From assembly GCA_903910245.1 (NCBI GenBank), contig CAIVYX010000170.1:1-14046 (forward strand): a stretch of 14,046 nucleotides of DNA. Direction: 5' to 3'. The number at the start of each line of letters is the position of its first letter. The stretch's first letter is position 1. The notes under the pieces were generated by a model, which did no database searches, was not told the origin of the DNA, and saw only the letters and a list, made by a program, of their open reading frames with translations. Made by a program: the position numbers and the translations under genes. Positions 6,081 through 11,783 of this stretch are shown in pieces. This DNA comes from an uncultured Opitutia bacterium (GTDB lineage: Bacteria > Verrucomicrobiota > Verrucomicrobiia > Opitutales > UBA953).

Positions 6081-7157
6081 ATGAACGAGCCCTTCGACAC
6101 CATCGAGGAAGTCCTTGCGGATATTGCCGCCGGGAAGCTCGTCATTGTGACCGACGATGAGAACCGCGAGAACGAGGGCGACCTCGTGATGGCGGCTTCG
6201 AAGGCGACGCCGGAGACAGTCAACATGATGATTCGCCACGCGCGCGGCCTCATCTGCGTCCCGACCGTTGCGCATCAGCTGCGCCACCTCGGTATCTCCC
6301 AGATGGTGCCAGAGAACCGCGAGTCGCAGCGCACCGCCTTTGCCGTTTCTGTCGACGCCGCCGAAGGGATTTCCACCGGCATCTCCGCCTACGACCGCGC
6401 CAAGACCATCGCGATTCTCGCCGACCCGTCGGCCAAGCCCGAAGCGCTCGTGCAGCCCGGCCACATCTTCCCGCTCCAAGCCCGACCTGGCGGCGTGCTC
6501 CAGCGCGCCGGCCACACCGAAGCCGCCGTCGACCTCGCATCCCTCGCCGGCCTGCACCCGAGCGGCGTCATCTGCGAAATCCTGAACGAAGACGGCTCGA
6601 TGGCGAGATTGCCCGAGCTCATCGAGCTTAAGAAGAAGTTCGGCCTGCGGATGATCTCCATCGCGCAGCTCATCGAGTTTCGGCACCGCCGCGAACGCCT
6701 CGTCGAGCTCGTCGCCGAAAGCCCATTCCAGTCGGCGTGGGGCGTATTCACCTTGCGTGTCTACCGCTCGCTCCCCGACGGCCGCCAGCACCTCGTCTTC
6801 ACCCTCGGCCAGCCAGATGAATCACCGACGCTCGTGCGCGTGCAGCGCGAGAACATGCTCGGTGACCTTTTCCGCGGCAGTGCGTTTGGCGCCGGCACCT
6901 CGCTCGCCTCCAGTTTCGAAGCTGTCGCCAAGGCCGGCCGCGGCGTGATCGTCCATGTCACCCAGCCTTTCGGCGGCGTGGAGGCCGACCAATCTGGTAT
7001 CCGCCTCGGCGCGATGGACGCGCGTGACTACGGTATCGGCGCCCAGATCCTTTCGCATCTCGGACTCCGCCGCATCCGGCTCATCACGAACAACCCGCGC
7101 AAAGTCGTGGGACTCGGCGGTTACGGGCTCGAGATCGTCGAGCAGGTTCCGTTCTAA
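6081..7157 (+). CDS. ribB: 3,4-dihydroxy-2-butanone-4-phosphate synthase with degenerate GTP cyclohydrolase II domain (RibBX-like)
   Basis: RibB converts ribulose 5-phosphate to the four-carbon unit of riboflavin. The N-terminal domain (about 5-200 of 358) is intact: DDENRENEGDL (25-35), RHARGLICV (52-60), TGISAYDRA (99-107), RPGGVLQRAGHTEAAVDL (135-152) and SGVICEI (161-167). The C-terminal domain (about 205-358) looks like RibA by its ending, DYGIGAQILSHLGLRRIRL and TNNPRKVVGLGGYGLEIVE. However, the zinc-binding cysteines of the CxxxxxxxxxxCxC site and the RQEGRGIGL active-site motif are missing; the region reads LVRVQRENMLGDLFRGSAFG and VHVTQPFGGVEADQ. GTP cyclohydrolase II activity is therefore unlikely, as in RibBX proteins of Proteobacteria. 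A separate RibA should exist elsewhere. The ATG at 6081 is the only sensible start; no upstream in-frame start is seen. Confidence 0.9.
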   Translation: MNEPFDTIEEVLADIAAGKLVIVTDDENRENEGDLVMAASKATPETVNMMIRHARGLICVPTVAHQLRHLGISQMVPENRESQRTAFAVSVDAAEGISTGISAYDRAKTIAILADPSAKPEALVQPGHIFPLQARPGGVLQRAGHTEAAVDLASLAGLHPSGVICEILNEDGSMARLPELIELKKKFGLRMISIAQLIEFRHRRERLVELVAESPFQSAWGVFTLRVYRSLPDGRQHLVFTLGQPDESPTLVRVQRENMLGDLFRGSAFGAGTSLASSFEAVAKAGRGVIVHVTQPFGGVEADQSGIRLGAMDARDYGIGAQILSHLGLRRIRLITNNPRKVVGLGGYGLEIVEQVPF

Positions 7158-7176
7158 GGGATTTTGGGCTTTTCCG

Positions 7177-7183
7177 CTTGCAG
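7177..7183 (+). promoter_or_regulatory. Candidate -35 element for ribH (CTTGCAG)
   Basis: CTTGCAG in the context CCGCTTGCA, 49 bases before the ribH ATG, repeats the nonamer found before ribBA. It suggests that ribH-nusB-ftsY can be transcribed from its own promoter as well as by read-through from ribBA. No clear -10 is visible. Confidence 0.38.
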
Positions 7184-7215
7184 AGGGGTTCGGAAGCGAC
7201 TCCATCGGCCCTCTG
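7181..7215 (+). repeat. Inverted repeat in front of ribH
   Basis: CAGAGGG (7181-7187) and CCCTCTG (7209-7215) are a perfect 7-bp inverted repeat around a 21-base centre, 10 bases before the ATG. Position, arm length and GAGGG/CCCTC core resemble the repeat before ribBA, while the centre sequences differ. This suggests a shared control site for the two riboflavin genes. Confidence 0.5.
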
Positions 7216-7225
7216 TTCTTCTGCC

Positions 7226-7762
7226 ATGAGCCTCGACAAGCCCACCCCTGACGCCATCGACGGCGCCGAACTTCGCTTCGCCATCGTGTCGGCAGGATAT
7301 AACGCGGAACTGGTCCAGGCCCTGAAGAAGAGCGCCATCAAAGGCCTCCGTGCCGCAGGTGTCCCCGACGCCTCCATCGTCGAGCTCGCCGTCCCCGGCT
7401 CCGGCGAGATTCCCTTTGCCGCCTACATGGCGGCCATGACGGGCGACTATGACTGCGTCATCGCCCTCGGTGTCGTCATCGCCGGCGATACCCCGCACCA
7501 CGAGATTATCGCGAACTCGACCGCCCACGCCCTGCAGGACGCGGCCATCCGTTCCGAAGTCCCCGTGATCAACGGCATCGTCGTCACGAACAACCGCGAA
7601 CAGGCCGTTGCCCGCTGCCAGGGAGCGCTCGACCGCGGCACGGAGTTCGCGTACGCCGCCCTCACGATGGCCCGCCACCGCATCACGCTCGGCGAACGCC
7701 TCGACCAGGTCGAGGAAGAGGAGCGCAAGCGCGGCGGCCAGGAACCTTTCGCCCAGAACTGA
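7226..7762 (+). CDS. ribH: 6,7-dimethyl-8-ribityllumazine synthase
   Basis: RibH condenses the RibB product with 5-amino-6-ribitylamino-uracil to lumazine, the penultimate step to riboflavin. The 178-residue protein has the family landmarks FAIVSAGYNAELV (18-30), VPGSGEIPFAA (56-66), CVIALGVVIAGDTPHHEI (77-94, with catalytic His91) and VPVINGIVV (112-120). The Arg of the usual VIRGxTxH loop is Ala here (VIAGDTPH), and the aromatic of SxFN is Tyr. Neither change is clearly disabling. The ATG at 7226 was preferred over an in-frame TTG at 7178, because the extra 16 residues are not family-like and would overlap the inverted repeat. The C-terminus is a charged extension of about 20 residues. nusB follows after 3 bases. 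Confidence 0.92.
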   Translation: MSLDKPTPDAIDGAELRFAIVSAGYNAELVQALKKSAIKGLRAAGVPDASIVELAVPGSGEIPFAAYMAAMTGDYDCVIALGVVIAGDTPHHEIIANSTAHALQDAAIRSEVPVINGIVVTNNREQAVARCQGALDRGTEFAYAALTMARHRITLGERLDQVEEEERKRGGQEPFAQN

Positions 7763-7765
7763 CCG

Positions 7766-8548
7766 ATGGAAAACGACTCTCCCATTTCCGCCTCCGCGCG
7801 CGCCAAGATTCGTATCCGAATCAAGGGCGTCGACTACCGCATGGCGGACCAGACTGCGGCCGATATCATCGCCAGCATCGCTGGCACCGGCGCCCGCATT
7901 TCGGGCCCCTTCCCCCTGCCTTCGCAGATTGAAGAGCCGCGCACGGCGCTCCGCGAGGAGATCCGCAGCCATCGCCGCATGGTCGAAATCATCGGCTCTA
8001 GCCCGAAGACCGTCGACGCGTTCCGCCGCCACAACATCCCAGCCGGCATCGAAATCGCCATCGTCGCTCCCGACGAACTGGTCGTGCCGGACCCAGCCGC
8101 GCCGCCGGCCAAGCGCAATCGTCGCCATGACAGCCGCGTGGTCGCCATGCAGTTTCTCTGCTCCTGGGAAGTCCAGCGCCACGCCGATATGGTGACGGGG
8201 CTCTTCGACTTCTTTTCCGAACGTCCGCAACCCCGTGAATATTACGCCTTCGCCGAAGAGCTGATTCAGGGCGTGATCCGCGACCTCGCACTCATCGACG
8301 AAGTCATCGGCAAGTACGCTAAGAACTGGGCCTTCGGCCGCATTGCGCGCGTCGACCTCGCGATCCTGCGCATCGCCATCTTCGAACTCATGCGCCGCAC
8401 GGACATCCCGCCGGTCGTCAGCATCAACGAGGCCGTCGATATCGCGAAGGAATTCTCGACTGAGGAATCCAAGCGTTTCGTGAACGGCATCCTCGATAGC
8501 TATAAGGAAGAATTGGGCCGCGACCCGCGCAAAGCCGAGGGTGGTTGA
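7766..8548 (+). CDS. nusB: NusE(S10)-NusB fusion: transcription antitermination protein
   Basis: The 260-residue protein joins two domains normally encoded apart. Residues 13-101 match ribosomal protein S10/NusE: KIRIRIKGVDYRMADQTA (14-31), TGARISGPFPLPS (41-53), IRSHRRMVEI (66-75) and SPKTVDAFRRHNIPAGIEI (79-97). In E. coli S10, GPIPLP and IRTHLRLVDI are separated by 23 residues; here the gap is 13, so the extended ribosome-binding loop is shortened. Residues 102-121 are a linker ending in KRNRRH. Residues 122-250 are NusB: SRVVAMQFLCSWEVQ (123-137), NWAFGRIARVDLAILRIAIFEL (187-208), SINEAVDIAKEFSTEESKRF (219-238) and VNGIL. NusB and NusE form the boxA-RNA-binding heterodimer of rRNA antitermination, so the fusion would give fixed 1:1 pairing. 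No frame break separates the halves. Start is 3 bases after ribH and stop is 3 bases before ftsY. Confidence 0.92.
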   Translation: MENDSPISASARAKIRIRIKGVDYRMADQTAADIIASIAGTGARISGPFPLPSQIEEPRTALREEIRSHRRMVEIIGSSPKTVDAFRRHNIPAGIEIAIVAPDELVVPDPAAPPAKRNRRHDSRVVAMQFLCSWEVQRHADMVTGLFDFFSERPQPREYYAFAEELIQGVIRDLALIDEVIGKYAKNWAFGRIARVDLAILRIAIFELMRRTDIPPVVSINEAVDIAKEFSTEESKRFVNGILDSYKEELGRDPRKAEGG

Positions 8549-8551
8549 ACC

Positions 8552-9454
8552 ATGGCGGGCTTCTTCGAACGACTGAAGTCCGGCCTGAGCCGCACGGCCG
8601 AGGCCGTGGCGAACCTGCTGGCCCGACCGATGGACGCCGAGTCGGCCGACCAGCTCCGTGAACGGTTGATCGCCGCCGACTTCGGTCCGGCCACCGCCGA
8701 CGAAGTCGTCGAAGCCGCCCGCTCCGCATGGAAATCAGAAGCTGCCCTGCGCAAGACCTCCCCCGCCGAAGCCGCGGCTGAGAGTATCGTCCGCGCGCTC
8801 GGTGGTGAAACCTTCGCCGCACCCGCCTTTTCCAAGCCACATGTGATCATGCTCCTTGGCGTCAACGGCGCCGGCAAGACCACCACCGCCGCCAAGCTCG
8901 CCTGGCGCTGGCGCGAAGAAGGCAAGACCTGCCTGCTCGGTGCGTGCGACACTTTCCGTGCCGCCGCCGGCGAACAACTTTCCGCCTGGGCCGACCGCCT
9001 GGGTGTCGTGGTCGTCGGCGGAGCCTCTGGCGCTGATCCTGCCGCCGTGGCCTTCGATGCGGCCAAGGCGGGCGTAGCGCGCGGCGTGGACGTCGTCATC
9101 CTCGACACCGCGGGCCGTCTCCACACCAAGGCCCATCTCTTGGAAGAACTACGCAAGGTCGTCCGCGTGACGGCCAAGGCCCACCCCGGCGCACCGCACG
9201 AGAAGTGGCTCGTCATCGACGGCTCCTTAGGCGCCAACTCAATCGAGCAGGCTCGCATCTTCCATGAAGCCGTCGGCCTCACCGGCCTGATCGTCACCAA
9301 GCTCGATGGCACCGCCCGCGGCGGCGCGCTCGTCGCCGTAGTCCGCGAGCTGGGCGTCCCGGTCCGCTTCATCGGCGTTGGCGAGCAACCGGCCGACCTC
9401 CAGCCTTTCGATGCGCGGGCCTACGCCCGCTCGATCGTCGGCCTGGCGGAGTGA
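8552..9454 (+). CDS. ftsY: Signal recognition particle receptor FtsY
   Basis: FtsY is the membrane-associated GTPase that receives SRP-bound ribosomes. The 300-residue protein has a short N domain (1 to about 85, starting MAGFFERLKSGLSRT) and lacks the long acidic A domain of E. coli FtsY. The G domain shows GVNGAGKTTTAAKLA (103-117), DTFRAAAGEQL (133-143), DTAGRLHTK (185-193), TKLDGTARGG (249-258) and FIGVGEQPADLQPFD (273-287). One signature is altered: the usual DATTGQNA reads DGSLGANS (223-230), which loses the Gln. A GAGGG at 8537-8541, inside the nusB end, is a reasonable ribosome binding site 10 bases before the ATG. It is the last gene of the ribBA-ribH-nusB-ftsY run. Confidence 0.94.
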   Translation: MAGFFERLKSGLSRTAEAVANLLARPMDAESADQLRERLIAADFGPATADEVVEAARSAWKSEAALRKTSPAEAAAESIVRALGGETFAAPAFSKPHVIMLLGVNGAGKTTTAAKLAWRWREEGKTCLLGACDTFRAAAGEQLSAWADRLGVVVVGGASGADPAAVAFDAAKAGVARGVDVVILDTAGRLHTKAHLLEELRKVVRVTAKAHPGAPHEKWLVIDGSLGANSIEQARIFHEAVGLTGLIVTKLDGTARGGALVAVVRELGVPVRFIGVGEQPADLQPFDARAYARSIVGLAE

Positions 9455-9460
9455 GGTTGT

Positions 9461-9467
9461 CTTGCCA
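9461..9467 (+). promoter_or_regulatory. Candidate -35 element for aroB (CTTGCCA)
   Basis: CTTGCCA lies in the 42-base gap between ftsY and aroB; its TTG begins 35 bases before the aroB ATG, as for folB and others. No Shine-Dalgarno sequence precedes aroB, which would fit leaderless initiation. No good -10 match is visible. Confidence 0.33.
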
Positions 9468-9482
9468 GCGAGGGCGCCTCGC
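9468..9482 (+). repeat. 6-bp inverted repeat between ftsY and aroB
   Basis: GCGAGG and CCTCGC flank a GCG centre, 13 bases after the ftsY stop. There is no U-run, so it is a weak candidate for ending ftsY transcription. It falls inside the spacer of the proposed aroB promoter and could also be an operator. Confidence 0.35.
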
Positions 9483-9496
9483 CCCAGCGTGAACCC

Positions 9497-10594
9497 ATGT
9501 CGGCCGAGACCGTTACCGTCGAACTAGGCCAACGCTCCTACCCTGTCCGTATCGGGGCCGGGATGCGCAAGGAAGCCTTGGCCATGGCTGAACGCCGCGT
9601 GGCCGCCGGCCAGAAGTGTGTCGCGATCACCTCGCCCGGCGTCGCGGCCGCCCAGTCCGGCTTCGCCGCGGAGCTCGCCCGCCTCATGCCCGTGCTGGCG
9701 ACAGCTTCGGATGGCGAGACCGCGAAGTCCGCCGCCGAACTCGCGCGCGTCTGGGATTTCCTCGCGGCCAATGGCGTGGCCCGTGATGGCGCGGTCTTCG
9801 CGCTCGGCGGCGGCGTCGTCGGCGACCTCGCCGGCTTCGCGGCCGCTTCCTATCAACGGGGCGTCGATTTCTACCAGATCCCGACGACCCTCCTCGCGAT
9901 GGTCGACAGCTCCGTCGGCGGTAAGACCGGCATCAATCTCACCGCGGGCAAGAATCTGGTCGGCAACTTTCATCAGCCTACGGCCGTCTTCGCCGATACC
10001 GACCTACTGGCCACCTTGCCACCGCGCGAGTTCGCCGCGGGCATGGCTGAAGTCATCAAGCACGGCATCATCGCCGACGCCGACCTCTTCGGTCTGCTTG
10101 AGCAGAACTCGCCGTTCGCTTGGAATCATCCGCTCCTGCCGCGCGTCATCCGCCGCTGCGTCGAAATCAAAGCCGCAGTGGTCGCTGGCGACGAACGCGA
10201 GACCAGCGCCCAAGGCGGCCGCGCGCTCCTCAACCTCGGCCACACCTTCGGTCACGCCATCGAGGCCACCGCCGGCTACGGCACCTATCTGCACGGCGAA
10301 GCCGTTGCGATTGGTCTCGTGATGGCCGCGCGCCTTTCCGCCGAGCTCAAGCATTGCACCGCCGCCCAGGCCGAACAGGTCGAGGCGACGCTCAAACTAC
10401 ACGCCCTGCCCACCGCGCTGCGTTCGCCGCTGCCGCTGGAGCCCATGCTCGCCGCGATGCGTCGCGACAAAAAGGTCCGCGGCGGTAAGTTGCGCTTCGT
10501 CCTGCAGGACGGGATTGGCGCGGCCTGCACGGCGGATACCGTGCCGGAAGAAGCCGCGATCCGCGCCCTCCTGGCCGGCGGTGCCGCCCGCTGA
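9497..10594 (+). CDS. aroB: 3-dehydroquinate synthase
   Basis: AroB closes 3-deoxy-D-arabino-heptulosonate 7-phosphate to 3-dehydroquinate, step two of the shikimate pathway, using NAD and zinc in the cytosol. The 365-residue length is typical. Motifs visible are ALGGGVVGDLAGFAA (102-116, nucleotide loop), QIPTTLLAMVDSSVGGKTG (127-145), GMAEVIKHG (182-190), ALLNLGHTFGHAIE (243-256) and LHGEAVAIG (265-273). The zinc ligands by family comparison are Glu185, His249 and His266, all present. The C-terminus has DKKVRGGKLRFVL (324-336), also conserved. It starts 42 bases after ftsY and appears to have its own promoter element. Confidence 0.95.
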   Translation: MSAETVTVELGQRSYPVRIGAGMRKEALAMAERRVAAGQKCVAITSPGVAAAQSGFAAELARLMPVLATASDGETAKSAAELARVWDFLAANGVARDGAVFALGGGVVGDLAGFAAASYQRGVDFYQIPTTLLAMVDSSVGGKTGINLTAGKNLVGNFHQPTAVFADTDLLATLPPREFAAGMAEVIKHGIIADADLFGLLEQNSPFAWNHPLLPRVIRRCVEIKAAVVAGDERETSAQGGRALLNLGHTFGHAIEATAGYGTYLHGEAVAIGLVMAARLSAELKHCTAAQAEQVEATLKLHALPTALRSPLPLEPMLAAMRRDKKVRGGKLRFVLQDGIGAACTADTVPEEAAIRALLAGGAAR

Positions 10595-10604
10595 GTTCCG
10601 TCCG

Positions 10605-10611
10605 CTTGACC
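10605..10611 (+). promoter_or_regulatory. Candidate -35 element (CTTGACC) before the amidohydrolase-like gene
   Basis: CTTGACC in the context CCGCTTGAC; its TTG begins 34 bases before the ATG at 10640. At a 17-base spacer the -10 would be TTGGAT (3 of 6 matches), 5 bases before the ATG, again implying a very short or absent leader. Confidence 0.38.
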
Positions 10612-10639
10612 CTCCGCGTGGGTTGGCTTTGGATAAGGT

Positions 10640-11542
10640 ATGCCCCGCCTCCTCTGCGTCTGCCTGCTGACGGCCTCCGTCATCCTGCGTGCCGCCGAGG
10701 CACCTGAACCTAGTCAGACTTATTTCGGTCGTAATAAGTACGTCGAATATATTGCCGGCACCCTGCCCTTCGTGCTCTCCGCACCGCATGGCGGACGCGA
10801 TAAGCCCGAGGAACTTCCGGACCGCGAGAAAGGCACGTTCGCCTTCGACACCAATACCCAGGAGCTCGCGCGCGCCATCGACGACGAGTTCGTTGCGCGC
10901 ACCGGCCAGCACCCGCACGTGGTCATCTGCCGCGTCACGCGTCGCAAGATCGACTGCAACCGTGAGATCGTCGAAGGCGCTGCGGGGAACCCGCTGACCG
11001 AACAGTCTTGGAAGGACTTCCAAGGCTTCATCCAGACCGCGCAGAAGGCGATCGTCGCGAAGTACGGCAAAGGTTTCTACATCGACCTGCATGGTCATGG
11101 TCACGCCGATGCTCGCCTTGAACTGGGCTACGGACATAACCGCGAGGAGTTCGGCCTGGCGGACGCCGACCTATCCAAGCCGGAGTTCATCAAGAAGGGC
11201 ACCCTGCAGTTCTTCGCGCTGAAGAATCCTTCCGGCTACCCCGCGCTGCTCCACGGCCCGCAGAGTTTCGGAGCCCTGATGGAGAAGGCCGGCTTCCCTT
11301 CCACGCCGAGCCTCGGCAAGCCCGTCCCCGGCGAACCCTACTTCAACGGCGGCTACAACGTCCGCACCCACACCGCACCCGGCACCGGCTTCGCGGGATT
11401 GCAGATCGAGAGTAACTCCAAGGGCGTGCGCGACAATGACGCCAGCCGGCGCAAGTTCGCGGCGGCCTTGGTCGACCAGCTGGCGGCCTACCTCGACGCC
11501 CAGATGGGCCTCAAGTTGCCGCTAAAGCCCAAGGCCAAGTAG
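10640..11542 (+). CDS. Secreted N-formylglutamate amidohydrolase-like protein
   Basis: A 300-residue protein with a cleavable Sec signal (hydrophobic 4-19, likely cut near AAEA). It carries the pattern of the N-formylglutamate amidohydrolase family of zinc hydrolases: FVLSAPHGG (44-52, His50), FDTNTQELARAI (69-80, Asp70), RRKIDCNRE (101-109) and the metal-site-like DLHGHGH (149-155). Cytosolic members act in histidine breakdown, but this protein is exported and lies in no histidine gene cluster. A cell-wall or peptide amidase role is more plausible, though not shown. The last strand reads GLQIESNSKGVRDND (253-267), where the family usually has an acidic residue; Glu257 fits. It converges on the minus-strand lipoprotein gene with 3 bases between stops. 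Confidence 0.8.
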   Translation: MPRLLCVCLLTASVILRAAEAPEPSQTYFGRNKYVEYIAGTLPFVLSAPHGGRDKPEELPDREKGTFAFDTNTQELARAIDDEFVARTGQHPHVVICRVTRRKIDCNREIVEGAAGNPLTEQSWKDFQGFIQTAQKAIVAKYGKGFYIDLHGHGHADARLELGYGHNREEFGLADADLSKPEFIKKGTLQFFALKNPSGYPALLHGPQSFGALMEKAGFPSTPSLGKPVPGEPYFNGGYNVRTHTAPGTGFAGLQIESNSKGVRDNDASRRKFAAALVDQLAAYLDAQMGLKLPLKPKAK

Positions 11543-11547
11543 GCCTT
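11531..11547. terminator. Possible bidirectional terminator at convergent stops
   Basis: AAGGCC (11531-11536) and GGCCTT (11542-11547) pair around a 5-base loop. The stem spans the TAG of the plus-strand gene (11540-11542) and reaches into the TAA of the minus-strand gene (11546-11548). It is the only hairpin placed to end both units, but it is only 6 bp long and has no T-run on either side. Confidence 0.35.
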
Positions 11548-11776
11548 ACTGCTGAGGACCCACGACCGGCTTGGCCGCGCGCCAGTCGCCCTTGAGCAAG
11601 CGCTGGTCGTTCTTCTCATTGGCGGAGCGGACGCGATCTTCGAGCGACCCCTGGCCGGCAGCCTGACCCGAGACGGCCGCAGCGGCGGGCGTCTTCTCAG
11701 TGACGAACGAACGGTCGCCCAGCGGACTGGCACAGCCGGCGAGCAGGAGGAGGGAGAGCAAGGATAGGGTCTTCAT
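11546..11776 (-). CDS. Small lipoprotein of unknown function
   Basis: The 76-residue product starts MKTLSLLSLLLLAGCASP, a textbook lipoprotein signal with lipobox LAGC and Cys15 as the lipidated residue. The mature part is about 62 residues, with an Ala/Gly-rich stretch (31-43), a charged helix-like segment SLEDRVRSANEKNDQRLLKG (44-63) and the end VVGPQQ. Asp21 is at +6 and there is no Asp at +2, so outer-membrane sorting would be expected by the E. coli rule. The start is 7 bases after the phosphohexomutase stop on the same strand, so the two are probably cotranscribed. The frame is open further upstream into the mutase gene, but the lipoprotein signal fixes the start. I do not recognise the family. 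Confidence 0.82.
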   Translation of the reverse strand: MKTLSLLSLLLLAGCASPLGDRSFVTEKTPAAAAVSGQAAGQGSLEDRVRSANEKNDQRLLKGDWRAAKPVVGPQQ

Positions 11777-11783
11777 GATAAGG

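Noticed and set aside
8081..8150. A frameshift or separate start dividing the S10 and NusB parts into two genes
   Set aside because: The frame is continuous through the linker, with no stop. Only a GTG at residue 107 could start NusB alone, and it has no ribosome binding site.
7154..8230. Long minus-strand open frame of 358 codons opposite ribH and the fusion gene
   Set aside because: It lies entirely against well-supported genes, has no recognisable motif, and is the kind of open antisense frame expected in GC-rich DNA.
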